From NCBI GenBank assembly GCA_041725955.1, contig JBGRQE010000002.1:80486-144485 (forward strand): a stretch of DNA of 64,000 nucleotides, given 5' to 3'. Position 1 is the stretch's first letter. Each line of letters begins with the position of its first letter. Origin of the DNA: JBGRPZ01 sp041725955 (lineage in GTDB: Bacteria; Bacteroidota; Bacteroidia; Bacteroidales; JBGRPZ01). The translations under genes were made by a program, and so were the position numbers. Of this stretch, positions 52,041 to 61,781 are shown piece by piece. The notes beneath the pieces are model-generated. The model worked only from the letters and a program-made list of their open reading frames with translations. It did no database searches and was not told the origin of the DNA.

Positions 52041-52715
52041 ATGAAGAAAGTTGTTTTATTGTTTTTTGCATTTGGACTGATGCTTAGTGCATGTAGTAAA
52101 AAAGATGCTGAGAATGGCCTGTTTAATGAAGTTAATGGTTTGAAAGAGATGCTTCAGATCAGTGCTGATACTTCAGTTTTTAATGGTGCTAAAGTTGATG
52201 GCTATTTTAAAAATAAGGCTATAAAGATTCTTTTACCAAAAGAAATCCAATCCATCGTTGATAAACCTTTTGTTAAACCAATTCTAGGTGGTTTGGCAGA
52301 GGAATTGGTTTTGAAATTAAATCGTGCTGCAGAAGGCGCTGCATTAAAAGCAAAGCCAATCTTAAAGAAGTCGATTAATAATTTGAATTTTCAAGATGGT
52401 TGGAATATTATATGGGGAAATGAACATGCTGCTACAGATTATTTTAAAGGAGAAACCTTTAGTGATTTAGAGCAAGCATTTCGACCATCTATTCAGAGTG
52501 AACTTGAAGCTGTAGGTGCACAACAACTTTGGGCAAGTTTTTCTGAAAAATATAATTTGCTACCAGGAGTAAGTAAACTCGAAACAGATTTGGCAAAATA
52601 TACCACAGAAAAAGCATTGGATGGTCTTTTCTATATGATGGCTAAAGAAGAAGCTGAAATACGGCAAAATCCAAAGGCATATTCAAATGATTTAATATCT
52701 TTGATTTTTAACTAA
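52041..52715 (+). CDS. DUF4197 lipoprotein
   Basis: A 224-residue lipoprotein: signal with lipobox LMLSAC, lipidated Cys about residue 18. The remainder is mainly helical and matches DUF4197 (VDGYFKNKAIKILLPKEIQSI, then NRAAEGAALKAKPILKKSINN and TYF-like segments, TTEKALDGLFYMMAKEEAEIR near the end). The function is unknown. It starts 18 bases after the T9SS protein gene on the same strand and may share its transcript. Its stop codon lies inside the left arm of the terminator hairpin. Confidence 0.8.
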   Translation: MKKVVLLFFAFGLMLSACSKKDAENGLFNEVNGLKEMLQISADTSVFNGAKVDGYFKNKAIKILLPKEIQSIVDKPFVKPILGGLAEELVLKLNRAAEGAALKAKPILKKSINNLNFQDGWNIIWGNEHAATDYFKGETFSDLEQAFRPSIQSELEAVGAQQLWASFSEKYNLLPGVSKLETDLAKYTTEKALDGLFYMMAKEEAEIRQNPKAYSNDLISLIFN

Positions 52716-52756
52716 AAAGAAATAGGCTGTCTTTTTTGGACAGCCTATTTCTTTTT
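52714..52756. terminator. Long bidirectional terminator overlapping two stop codons
   Basis: An 18-bp perfect stem, AAAAAGAAATAGGCTGTC (52714-52731) with GACAGCCTATTTCTTTTT (52739-52756), 7-base loop of mostly T. The left arm includes part of the DUF4197 stop codon and the right arm part of the stop codon of the convergent dehydrogenase-like gene. Confidence 0.88.
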
Positions 52757-53741
52757 ATTCAATACCACTAAAGTGTTTCATAAATTGAACTCTTTCATAT
52801 GCTGCAGGATTTTTTGCCTCCTTAATGCTCATCTTTCCTCTAAAGTCTTCGATGTTTTCAAATTTGTGTTCTTTCATCCAATTTTCAATAAATTCAATCA
52901 TTTTAGGGATTTGTTTAAATCCGTTCTTGTAGAGTGTAGAAGCTATTTGAACAACTTTGGCTCCTGCCAGCAATTGTTTTATTATGGCACTGCCATCATG
53001 TATGCCAGTTGATGCAGCTATATCACATTCTACTCGATCTGAGAGCATGGCCACCCAACGCAAAGAGTTTGATAATTCAGCTTTTGAACTAAAAACATTT
53101 GTGGCTTTTATTTCCAGTTTATTAATGTCTATATCAGGAGAGAAAAAACGGTTGAATAGCACTAATCCATTTATTCCTGTCCAAGACATTTTTAGAAGAG
53201 TATTACTTAGAGCAGAAAAATAGTAGCTTAATTTTACTGAAAGAGGAATGCTTATTTCTTTTTGAATTTGTTGAATGATTTCAAGATAAATAGATTCATT
53301 ATCTTTAGATGTTTTCTTAGGATCCGAGGGTAGTACAAATATATTTAGTTCTAAGGCATCTGCACCAGCATTTTCAATTTTCTTTGCAAAAGAAGTCCAA
53401 CTACCTGTTGAAAAACAATTAATACTTGCAATAATTGGGATCTTAACTTTTTCTTTGGCTTGTTTAATCAGTTGTAAATATTTTTCAATGTCATTGGCAA
53501 GTGTGTAATTGCTTATATAATCATTTGCCTCAGGATATGCTTTGTTTAATTCCTCTTGATTTATAGTTTTGTCGATATTATAGGCAATTTGCTCTTCAAA
53601 AAGAGATTTGAGAACTACAGCTCCAACCCCTTGTCTTTCCAATTCTATAATGTTTTCAACTGAATTAGTAAGGCCCGAGCTTCCTGCGATAATGGGGTTT
53701 TTTAAATTTAACCCCATATAAGTTGTTTCTAATTTGATCAT
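52755..53741 (-). CDS. Dihydroorotate dehydrogenase-like flavoprotein lacking the catalytic Cys motif
   Basis: A 328-residue TIM-barrel protein of the dihydroorotate dehydrogenase superfamily: LETTYMGLNLKNPIIAGSSGLTN at the start, KIPIIASINCFS, GADALELNIFVLPSDP and DIAASTGIHDGSAIIKQLLAGAKVVQIAST (FMN phosphate-binding side). True class 1 enzymes have a catalytic Cys/Ser in an NxSCPN motif, where this protein reads ELNIFVLPSDP, so a different reaction or substrate is likely. It is commonly annotated as dihydroorotate dehydrogenase-like in Bacteroidota. Monocistronic, minus strand. Confidence 0.8.
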   Translation of the reverse strand: MIKLETTYMGLNLKNPIIAGSSGLTNSVENIIELERQGVGAVVLKSLFEEQIAYNIDKTINQEELNKAYPEANDYISNYTLANDIEKYLQLIKQAKEKVKIPIIASINCFSTGSWTSFAKKIENAGADALELNIFVLPSDPKKTSKDNESIYLEIIQQIQKEISIPLSVKLSYYFSALSNTLLKMSWTGINGLVLFNRFFSPDIDINKLEIKATNVFSSKAELSNSLRWVAMLSDRVECDIAASTGIHDGSAIIKQLLAGAKVVQIASTLYKNGFKQIPKMIEFIENWMKEHKFENIEDFRGKMSIKEAKNPAAYERVQFMKHFSGIE

Positions 53742-54258
53742 GTTATTAAGTTATTTATGACTCCTGAATATTTAGAATTGTCTTGAAGTAGACGCTATAT
53801 CTATATAAATTGAAAATAAGGGAAATTGTTTAAATAAAGTAGTAACAAAAAAATGCTCTCTTGTAAAGAAATTATAGGCGATAAAGACGAAAAAAAGACA
53901 ATAAAAAAAATAGGATTGCTTTTGTTTATTTATCAATAATGTCATTGAAAATAAAGCTAAATCAATACTTTTTTTAGGGTTTTGATAAATTTTTTTTAAA
54001 CAAGGCAACCTTTTATAATAATTTTTATCTCTTTTTTAAGTTTTAATCTCTTGTGAAGCCCATGAACAAAGCGTTTGGAGGATTTTTGCATGCTTAATGT
54101 GTTGATTTTTTATTTAGTTTTGAAGCTAGATAAAAGACCCTATAAGGTGTTAAAATACAATAAGTTTTTAGACCAAATAATCTCAGAAAGTAAATAGAAT
54201 ATTGTGTTTTATGCACTTATTTTAACTTTTAACCTTTCTTAATGAATAATTCTTGGTA
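53742..54258. other. 517-base AT-rich intergenic region
   Basis: No convincing gene. Divergent promoters for the dehydrogenase-like gene and the adhesin operon are expected here. The only exact TAnnTTTG match I found facing the adhesin operon is TAGTTTTG at 54115-54122, about 137 bases before the ATG and without a clear -33 element. A 78-codon minus-strand frame (53772-54008) looks spurious. Confidence 0.5.
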
Positions 54259-57200
54259 ATGAATAAAAATTTACAAAAGTTGATTAGATATTTATTTAAG
54301 AAATATCAACTGTATAATAATTTGAGTCTTTTTAGTGATAGACATATTTCCGTACCTAAGTCATTTCAGAGAAATTATATTTTCGTTCTATTAGGCATTT
54401 TCCTTTGTTGTTTCCCAAAACATAATTATGCTCAAGTAGATATTTTGAAACATCCTGCAGATAGTGCAATATGTTCTTCAGCTGATGCAGCATTTCTTGT
54501 TGTTGCTTCCAATGCAAGTCATTATCACTGGCAAGAAAATGATGGCGTTTCATGGACCGATCTTGAAGAATCTGTTACTTATGTTTCAGGTGTTTTCTCA
54601 CCCACTCTGGAGATTTTAGATGCAAATACTGGCCTTGATGGTTATAAGTATCGCTGTAAAGTTAAAGACGACTCAGGTAATATTGTAGTTTCAAATGAAG
54701 CAAAATTAAATGTTAATGATCCTCCAGTAATAGTTGAATTTCCTAAAAACCAGCGTGAATGTCGGAATTCATGGGTTTCTTTTAATGTCGGAGCCAGTAA
54801 TTCTACTGCTTATAAATGGCAAGAGAACTCAGGTATTGGCTGGGTTGATTTGGAAGATAATGCTTTTTGTAGTGGTGTGGAAACCAAAGAAATAAGCATG
54901 TATGTAACCACGGGTATGAATTCTTATAAATACCGTTGTTTAGTGTATCAAGGTGGTTGTGCTTTACCTTCTTCCAGTGGTTTATTGATGGTTGATCCTA
55001 TTCCTATATCCTATGAAATTATGGGTGGAGGAACCATTTGTGAAAACAGTGAAGGCTTGAATATAGGCTTGTCAAATTCAGAAAAAGGAGTAAAATATGA
55101 GCTTTTTGTAGATGAAGAGGCTTCCGGAATTGTACTTGAAGGAAATGATATTCCTCTAGATTTCGGGAAATTTGCTAATGCAGGAACATATACGATAAAA
55201 GCTACCAATTCGTCTACTGGTTGCCAGTCTAAGATGAATGGTGAAGCAGTTATTGATGTGGAAAGTTTGCCCACAAAATATAAGATTACTGGTGGAGGTA
55301 ATATGTGTGAAAATTCTGATGGATTAAACATATTACTAGAAGATAGTGATATTGGAGTAAAATACACCTTGTTTCTCGATGATCAACCTACTGATGTTGA
55401 AATGGAGGGAACAGGTGAAGAGCTTAATTTCGGACTCTTTATAAAATCAGGTATTTATACTGTTATTGGAGAAAAACTAACCACCTCATGCTTTTCGACC
55501 ATGGAGGGAAATGTTGAAATTATTGTTCATCAACCTCCTATTGCAAAAGCGGGTGAAGATCAGACTATTGAAGAGGGAACCTCATGCCAGTTGTCTGCAA
55601 CAGCAGAAGGAGGTAGTGGAAATTATAAATTTAGTTGGATTCCAGGAAATCTCTTACAAAAGGACTCTGATCCGCAATATCCTGTTACCGAAAATTTATA
55701 TAATACAACTCTGTTTTTCTTAACTGTAAAGGATTTAGATACTGAATGTGTAAGTAAAAATGATACCACTATTATTTATGTTACTGATACAGAATTAAGT
55801 GTTCATATAAATGCTAGTCCTTCAACGATTTGTAATGGAGGAACATCAACTCTTATAGGTCTTGGTAGTGGAGGCAATGGAAACTATACTTATTCATGGT
55901 CTTCAACTCCTTCAGGATTCAGTTCCACTTCATCAACAATTCATGTTTCTCCTCAGAAAACAACTGTGTATACACTAACAGTTAGTGATGGAGCAAATGT
56001 TGTTGAAAAATCTGTGCAAATTGAAGTCGTAGAACTTCCTGAAATCTTTACTGTAAAAGGTGGTGGAGGATACTGTAAATCTGAGAAAGGAGTAGAAATA
56101 AGCCTTAGTGGGAGTCAGAAAGGTGTTGTATATGATTTAGTGGATGAGAAATTAAATGTTATACGTTCTATTGCAGGTACCGGAGAGGTTCTATCCTTTG
56201 GTAAGGTGCTCGATGAAGGTAAGTTCCATGTAACTGCAAGGGTAAAGGGGCTAGATTGTGCTGAGGATATGAATGAAATTGTTGAAATTAAAGCCTATGA
56301 TAACCCTATCGTAAAAGCTGGAGAAGATTTAACCATTTCATTTAAACAAAAAGCTACTTTAACATCTGAAGTTAAAAATGGTAGTGGAGAATATACTTAT
56401 AACTGGAAACCTGAATCGAAATTAAAAACTGTAGATATTCCAAATCCTGAAACCATTGAACTTGAAGAAACTGTTGTGTTTGATATTCAAGTGACAGATA
56501 ATAAGACTTCATGTAAGAGTAATACTGATAATTTGGTGGTTTATGTTACTGATGGTCCTTTATCTTTAAATGTGGTTGCAGAAACTGAATCGGTTTGTCC
56601 AAAGCAAAAATTTGAAATATATGCTTTGCCAAGCGGAGGTTCTGGTAATTATTCTTGTCTATGGAGTTCACGTCCTAAGGGCTTTGTTTCAGGAAAATTG
56701 ACAACAACAACCGAAATTGTAGAAGATACATGGTTTATTGCAAGTGTTACTGATGGAAATGCAACTTTAAAAGATTCGGTACTTGTTCGCTTAGGTGAGC
56801 TTCCTGTTCAATATAACATAACCGGTGGAGGAAAATATTGTCCTATAGACGAAGGTGTAGCTGTTGGATTAAGTGGTTCTTCTGAAGATGTTGACTATTC
56901 TTTAATGCTAAATGATAAAGTAGTTAATGAATCTGTTGCTGGATCAGGAAGTGCTATATCTTTTGGAAAACAAAGTATTGAAGGAAATTATAAAGTATTA
57001 GCAGTTCAAAAAGAAGGATGTTCCATAAATATGAGTGGAAGCACACAAATTTCAAAAGCTAAGGAACCAAAGAAATTTAATTTACTTGGTGGTGGAACAT
57101 GGTGTCAAGGTGATCTTTCTGCAGGAGTTTTGTTGAATGAATCGGAAGAAGGTATTTTTTATCAGTTGGTTCACGAAGATGAATTAACCGATAAAATATT

Positions 57201-58017
57201 AGAAGGTAGTGGTTTGCCATTACATTTTTCGGGTGTTGATAAATCTGGTAACTACTCTGTTATTGCAAAGAATGGTGATAAGGGCTGTGAAGCTTTAATG
57301 AACAATACAGTTAAAGTAGAACTTCTTCCTTTGCCAAAGCTTAGTGTATTAGATAATGTAGATATATGTGAAGGAGAAAATGCCGAGCTTACTGTATCCG
57401 GAGCAAAAAGCTATGTTTGGGAGATCCAACCGCCAACAGATAAAACAAAGATTATTGTAAATCCTAAGGAATCTACAACTTATCTTGTAACCGGAAAAGA
57501 TGAAAATGGATGTAAATCAACTGCTAGTGTTACCGTGAATGTGAATTCATTGCCTGATTTCGACTATTTCTTAGATAAGAATCAGAAGAAAATAATCATT
57601 TCACCATCCTCCTATGATGAATATTTAATTATGTATGGTGATAATATTTTATATCAGGGAGAGAATGCAGAGTTTTATTTGGGTGAGTTATGTGGTAAGG
57701 TAGATTCAATACGTGTTATCACTACCAATCAGTTTAACTGTAAGCAAGAGAAAAAGGTGCCTATCGAGCAAATCAAAGATATTAATGCTTTTTCTCCAAA
57801 TGGTGATGGCATAAATGATGTGTTTATGCGTGGTGCTCAAATAACTGTTATTGATAAGTGGGGCTTAAAAGTTTTTCAAGGAAACCAAGGTTGGGATGGT
57901 ACTCATGGTTCTCTAGATGCAGCTCCAGGTACATATTATTTTGTAGAGAAAATTTTTGATCAGAATAATAATTTAGTCAAGATTCGTAAGGGATCTGTTA
58001 CATTGGTTAGAAACTAA
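54259..58017 (+). CDS. Giant modular T9SS type B-sorted surface protein
   Basis: A 1252-residue exported protein. Signal region about residues 35-60 (FVLLGIFLCCFPKHNYAQ), preceded by a long basic N-terminus; ATG 54259 is preferred over the TTG at 54253. Two Ig-like domains (about 60-245) are followed by five copies of an about 85-residue module starting GGGxxC at residues about 250, 340, 597, 852 and 940, each with a second Cys near its end. PKD-like modules (GSGNYKFSWIPG, GNGNYTYSWSSTPSG, GSGEYTYNWKP, GSGNYSCLWSS) separate the second to fourth of these. The last 80 residues are a type B sorting domain (NAFSPNGDGINDVFMRG, IDKWGLKVFQGNQGWDG, APGTYYFVEKI). It heads a unit with PorE-like and PorP/SprF genes and probably is their cargo. 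Confidence 0.88.
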   Translation: MNKNLQKLIRYLFKKYQLYNNLSLFSDRHISVPKSFQRNYIFVLLGIFLCCFPKHNYAQVDILKHPADSAICSSADAAFLVVASNASHYHWQENDGVSWTDLEESVTYVSGVFSPTLEILDANTGLDGYKYRCKVKDDSGNIVVSNEAKLNVNDPPVIVEFPKNQRECRNSWVSFNVGASNSTAYKWQENSGIGWVDLEDNAFCSGVETKEISMYVTTGMNSYKYRCLVYQGGCALPSSSGLLMVDPIPISYEIMGGGTICENSEGLNIGLSNSEKGVKYELFVDEEASGIVLEGNDIPLDFGKFANAGTYTIKATNSSTGCQSKMNGEAVIDVESLPTKYKITGGGNMCENSDGLNILLEDSDIGVKYTLFLDDQPTDVEMEGTGEELNFGLFIKSGIYTVIGEKLTTSCFSTMEGNVEIIVHQPPIAKAGEDQTIEEGTSCQLSATAEGGSGNYKFSWIPGNLLQKDSDPQYPVTENLYNTTLFFLTVKDLDTECVSKNDTTIIYVTDTELSVHINASPSTICNGGTSTLIGLGSGGNGNYTYSWSSTPSGFSSTSSTIHVSPQKTTVYTLTVSDGANVVEKSVQIEVVELPEIFTVKGGGGYCKSEKGVEISLSGSQKGVVYDLVDEKLNVIRSIAGTGEVLSFGKVLDEGKFHVTARVKGLDCAEDMNEIVEIKAYDNPIVKAGEDLTISFKQKATLTSEVKNGSGEYTYNWKPESKLKTVDIPNPETIELEETVVFDIQVTDNKTSCKSNTDNLVVYVTDGPLSLNVVAETESVCPKQKFEIYALPSGGSGNYSCLWSSRPKGFVSGKLTTTTEIVEDTWFIASVTDGNATLKDSVLVRLGELPVQYNITGGGKYCPIDEGVAVGLSGSSEDVDYSLMLNDKVVNESVAGSGSAISFGKQSIEGNYKVLAVQKEGCSINMSGSTQISKAKEPKKFNLLGGGTWCQGDLSAGVLLNESEEGIFYQLVHEDELTDKILEGSGLPLHFSGVDKSGNYSVIAKNGDKGCEALMNNTVKVELLPLPKLSVLDNVDICEGENAELTVSGAKSYVWEIQPPTDKTKIIVNPKESTTYLVTGKDENGCKSTASVTVNVNSLPDFDYFLDKNQKKIIISPSSYDEYLIMYGDNILYQGENAEFYLGELCGKVDSIRVITTNQFNCKQEKKVPIEQIKDINAFSPNGDGINDVFMRGAQITVIDKWGLKVFQGNQGWDGTHGSLDAAPGTYYFVEKIFDQNNNLVKIRKGSVTLVRN

Positions 58018-58037
58018 GTCTAAAGATATTATCAGAT

Positions 58038-60701
58038 ATGAGAAGGTTAATTTTAATTATTGCAGTGATTTTGCAAACGGTTTCTCTGTTTGGTCAGGGA
58101 AAACAAATAAAAGCGGGCGACCGCAATGTGAAGAAATTCAATTATACAAAGGCAATTAAGAATTATAAAGAAGCAATTCCTTTAATTGAAGAATCAGAAC
58201 AAAAGAAGAAAGTTCTGCATAAAATTGGAACTTGTTATTTCGAGATGAATAATTATAAGGAAGCATCTCGATGGTTTGAAGATGCAATCAGTGATTTTTG
58301 CGATCATTCTTCATGGTACGTAAATTATGCTGATGCACTTGCTTTTTCGGGTAATCTTGAACAGGCAATTGATGTGTATGAAAAAGCATTGGATTTAGGT
58401 GAAGGAGCTGAATGTAAACAGAAACTAAATTCTGCTCAACAGTCTTTTGACGTAGAAACTCATGGGTTAGATATTGTACGTCCTGTAAAGGAATTGAATA
58501 GTTCAAACAGTGATTATGGTCCGGCATGGTTTGGGAACGAATTGGTATTTGCATCTACTCGTTCAGAAAATTCATCTAAAATTGATGGTCGTACAGGTCA
58601 GTCTTATTGCGATTTATTTGTTTCAAAGTATGATACTTTAAATAAAAAATGGTCAGAGCCAGTTCCTTTAGATTCTAAATTAAATACATCTTATAACGAA
58701 GGTACTTTTACTTTTAATAATAAGGGAAATGAGGCTTATTGGATGGAATGTAATGATAGAAAGAATCATTGTGTTATCAAAAAAGCCAAATTCAATCCAG
58801 AAGATAAATCATGGTATGATGTAAAAGAGGTAAAGCTAAACAAGAAGTCTTATAGTTTAGGGCATCCTTCTTTCGATAGTGTTTCAAATGTATTATACTT
58901 TGTGTCGGAAATGGAAGGTGGAAAAGGCAAGAAAGATATCTGGAAAGTAAATCTTCGAAACGATGGATCTTGGGGTGAACCTAAGAATTTGGGAGTAGGT
59001 GTTAACTCTGACGATGACGAGCTATTCCCTTTTGTTCAGGGTGATAGTATATTGTTTTTTGCCTCAAATAGAAAGAGTGGTTTGGGAGGTTTGGATATTT
59101 ACTTTTCTGTTAAAAGAGGAAATTCTTTTGGAAAAGCAAAGCATTTAGAAAGTCCTTATAATAGCTATGCTGATGATTTTGGCTTTGTTATGTGTCCAAA
59201 AGGACAGGATGGATTTCTTTCTTCAAACCGTGACAATGAAAATAGTGATGATATTTTCTTTTTTCGTGGGTTTCCTGTAAGTATGGCTGTTAGAGGAACT
59301 GTAAAGGATGGGCATAGTGGCCATTTAATTACTGATGCAAGAGTTTTGGTAAAGAATATCGAAACCAATTATGTAGATACTTTATATACCAACGAAAAGG
59401 GAAAGTGGTATTACCCAGCTGGATTTTTCTCTAAATATGAGTTTATAATTTCTGCAAATACTTATCGTACTGAAAAACGAAATTTAAAAACGCCTTCAAA
59501 AAAATCACTTCTTGGAATTAGCAGAGATACAACGCTTACAGTTAAATTGTTTAATAAACAATTTCCTTGTGGAGTTGCTGGTCGGGTAATAAATCGAGAA
59601 AGCAAAAAACCAATGCAAAATGTTCGTGTTTTGCTTGAAGGTGGCAATGGTGTAAATGCCAAAGTGATGACTGACAGAAATGGTCAGTATCTTTTTGATT
59701 CTTTATGTTCTAATGTCATTTATAAAGTTAAGATAAAGAAGAAAGGCTATTTTCAGGAAATGCGAATGTGTAAAATTCCAGATCTGAAAAAAAGTGTTGT
59801 CTGTTCTAAGGGCAGCGGATATGATATGGACTTTGAGTTGACTCGTATGGAAAAGAGTAAAGAGTTTGTATTGAGTAATATCTATTACGATTTTAACAAA
59901 GCCAGCTTAAGAGAAACCTCAAAAATTGAGTTAAATAAACTGGTTAGTTTATTGAGAGAAAATCCAGAGGTTAAAATTAGAATCAATAGTCATACCGATG
60001 CACGAGGAAATAACAACTATAATGATGATTTATCGCAAAAGCGAGCTCAATCGGTTGTGAATTATTTATTGAGTAAACATATTCCTAAGCAACAATTGTC
60101 GGCAAAAGGATTTGGTAAACGTAATTTGCTTATTTCTAAAGCTCGTTCTGAAGATGAACATCAGGCAAATCGCAGAACTACCTTCGAGGTTGTCGATTTT
60201 ATGAGTCAGGACGAAGTTCCTAAAAATTCTTTAGTTGGTAATGTTTCTGACGATTTAATTGTTGTAAAACAAAGTGAAAATATAAAAAATCCTGCTGCAG
60301 AAAAAGAAGCTACTCAAGAAGCTGAAACTGTTAAGGTAGATTTATCTACTAAAGATTTTCCTGTAAAAGAAGCTCATCAAGATCAAAAAGAAATTAATGT
60401 TGCAAACCTTGAAAAAACAAATAGTCTGTGTTTTCATGTACAGCTAATGTCTACTAGCAGAAAGTTAAGTGATATTTCAAAATTGGAGCAATTAATTTCT
60501 GGACATTCAGAATTTCGTATTTATGAGAATCAACTTAATGGTGTTTACAAATATGAAGTAGGTCCTGCTTATGATTTAAAAGGGATAGGTGGTTTGAAGA
60601 AACTTATTCAAAACAACGGGCATAAAGGAGGTTTTACTGTGGCTTATTATAATGGAAAAAGAATTTCTATGAAGGAGGCCAAGCAACTATTAAATAAATG
60701 A
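58038..60701 (+). CDS. PorE-like outer-membrane protein: TPR, PD40 propeller, regulatory domain, OmpA, SPOR
   Basis: An 887-residue exported protein (signal ending SLFGQ). In order: TPR-type repeats about 20-145; PD40/WD40-type propeller about 150-410 (YGPAWFGNELVFASTR, HPSFDSVSNVLYFVSE, DDELFPFVQGDSILFFAS, FGFVMCPKGQDGFLSSNRD); two CarboxypepD_reg-like domains about 420-600; an OmpA peptidoglycan-binding domain about 610-735 (IYYDFNKASLRETSKIELNKL, HTDARGNNNYNDDLSQKRA); a spacer; and a SPOR-like C-terminal domain about 800-887 (CFHVQLMSTSRKLSDISKL). The first four match the architecture of PorE of the T9SS, which ties the secretion machine to peptidoglycan; the SPOR part is an addition. It lies 20 bases after the giant cargo gene and overlaps the next start by 4 bases. 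Confidence 0.85.
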   Translation: MRRLILIIAVILQTVSLFGQGKQIKAGDRNVKKFNYTKAIKNYKEAIPLIEESEQKKKVLHKIGTCYFEMNNYKEASRWFEDAISDFCDHSSWYVNYADALAFSGNLEQAIDVYEKALDLGEGAECKQKLNSAQQSFDVETHGLDIVRPVKELNSSNSDYGPAWFGNELVFASTRSENSSKIDGRTGQSYCDLFVSKYDTLNKKWSEPVPLDSKLNTSYNEGTFTFNNKGNEAYWMECNDRKNHCVIKKAKFNPEDKSWYDVKEVKLNKKSYSLGHPSFDSVSNVLYFVSEMEGGKGKKDIWKVNLRNDGSWGEPKNLGVGVNSDDDELFPFVQGDSILFFASNRKSGLGGLDIYFSVKRGNSFGKAKHLESPYNSYADDFGFVMCPKGQDGFLSSNRDNENSDDIFFFRGFPVSMAVRGTVKDGHSGHLITDARVLVKNIETNYVDTLYTNEKGKWYYPAGFFSKYEFIISANTYRTEKRNLKTPSKKSLLGISRDTTLTVKLFNKQFPCGVAGRVINRESKKPMQNVRVLLEGGNGVNAKVMTDRNGQYLFDSLCSNVIYKVKIKKKGYFQEMRMCKIPDLKKSVVCSKGSGYDMDFELTRMEKSKEFVLSNIYYDFNKASLRETSKIELNKLVSLLRENPEVKIRINSHTDARGNNNYNDDLSQKRAQSVVNYLLSKHIPKQQLSAKGFGKRNLLISKARSEDEHQANRRTTFEVVDFMSQDEVPKNSLVGNVSDDLIVVKQSENIKNPAAEKEATQEAETVKVDLSTKDFPVKEAHQDQKEINVANLEKTNSLCFHVQLMSTSRKLSDISKLEQLISGHSEFRIYENQLNGVYKYEVGPAYDLKGIGGLKKLIQNNGHKGGFTVAYYNGKRISMKEAKQLLNK

Positions 60702-61621
60702 TTAAAAAGACTATGAGGAAAATATATATTTTACTTTTGGTTTTAGGATTATCAAACTCTTTCAACCTTCTATATGGGCAGATTGATCCTGGTTTTAGTC
60801 GACGAGGATTAAATCAGGAAATATATAATCCGGCCTATATTTTGCCAGAAAATATTTTTCGTCTGGGCTTGACCACTCGTCAGCAGTGGGCCGGTTTTGA
60901 GCATGCACCTTTAGTTCATGCTCTAAATTTTACCGATTTTATCGAGCCTAAACGTTTTGGAGTAGGCTTGTCTGTTGTGAATCTAAGCCAAGGCATAGAA
61001 AGTTACCAGAATATCAAGTTGAAATATGCTTATCAACTATGGTTGAAAAATGATATTGTAGTATCTATGGGTATAGGTGCTGGTGTAATTAATCATAGGC
61101 TGAAAAATTCAGATCTTGTTTTTGAAAAGAATGGCGATCCTATGCAGCGTGAAGATTACGATAAGCTAAGTCCAGATTTTGATATTGGTGTTTGTTTATT
61201 CGCAAAACGAATTGAAGCAGGTTTTTCGATCAGTCACCTTGAAAGATCAAATAAAAAAGCTTCTAACGACAGAGTACCCAGGCATCAATATGCATATGCA
61301 GCATACTGTTTTGATATAAGTGAAGATGTTAAGTTAAAACCTATGATTGCTTATCGAGGAATACGCAAAGTTGCTAAATTTGAAGCAAGTGTTTCTGGTA
61401 GTTATAGAAATTTTATTGGAGCAGATCTTGGTTATAGTTTTAATAGAGATCTTTTCTTTTCTCTTTCTATAGCACCCATAGAATGGGCTAAATTGGTTTA
61501 TTCTTTCGATATTGATATGGGCGAACTACGTGCATATGATGCGAATATTCATGAAATCAGTTTGATTTTTAAATTGAGAAAAAGAAATCTTTTACATAAA
61601 TCACCTCGATTTTTTGATTAA
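60698..61621 (+). CDS. PorP/SprF-family outer-membrane protein
   Basis: A 307-residue outer-membrane barrel protein of the PorP/SprF family, which works with the T9SS and with type B-sorted cargo such as SprB. Signal peptide ends LLYGQ; the family N-terminal hallmark QIDPGFSRRGLNQEIYNPAYI is present, and strands run to the final HEISLIFKLRKRNLLHK. The start overlaps the previous stop (ATGA); ATG 60713 is an alternative. The cargo / PorE-like / PorP order suggests a self-contained surface-delivery unit. Confidence 0.92.
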   Translation: MIKKTMRKIYILLLVLGLSNSFNLLYGQIDPGFSRRGLNQEIYNPAYILPENIFRLGLTTRQQWAGFEHAPLVHALNFTDFIEPKRFGVGLSVVNLSQGIESYQNIKLKYAYQLWLKNDIVVSMGIGAGVINHRLKNSDLVFEKNGDPMQREDYDKLSPDFDIGVCLFAKRIEAGFSISHLERSNKKASNDRVPRHQYAYAAYCFDISEDVKLKPMIAYRGIRKVAKFEASVSGSYRNFIGADLGYSFNRDLFFSLSIAPIEWAKLVYSFDIDMGELRAYDANIHEISLIFKLRKRNLLHKSPRFFD

Positions 61622-61648
61622 TATCTTGTCTGTATAAAAGAAATATAG

Positions 61649-61689
61649 AAAGGGGTTGTCCTAATTATTTTTTGGATGCCCCTTTTTTT
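61649..61689 (+). terminator. Rho-independent terminator after the PorP/SprF gene
   Basis: AAAGGGG (61649-61655) pairs with CCCCTTT (61679-61685) across a long loop, followed by T residues. The 7-bp GC-rich stem and T tract are good, but the loop is large. Confidence 0.65.
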
Positions 61690-61781
61690 AGTGTATTTTC
61701 CTTCCTTTCATCTTCACAAGCTTAAGTAATGTTTGCAGTCATTTGATCCCTTACTTTACACCTAAGAGAGGTTCAATTGCA

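Noticed and set aside
53772..54008. 78-codon minus-strand frame in the 517-base gap
   Set aside because: AT-rich, aromatic-rich random-looking sequence, no domain, no start context or conserved neighbours.
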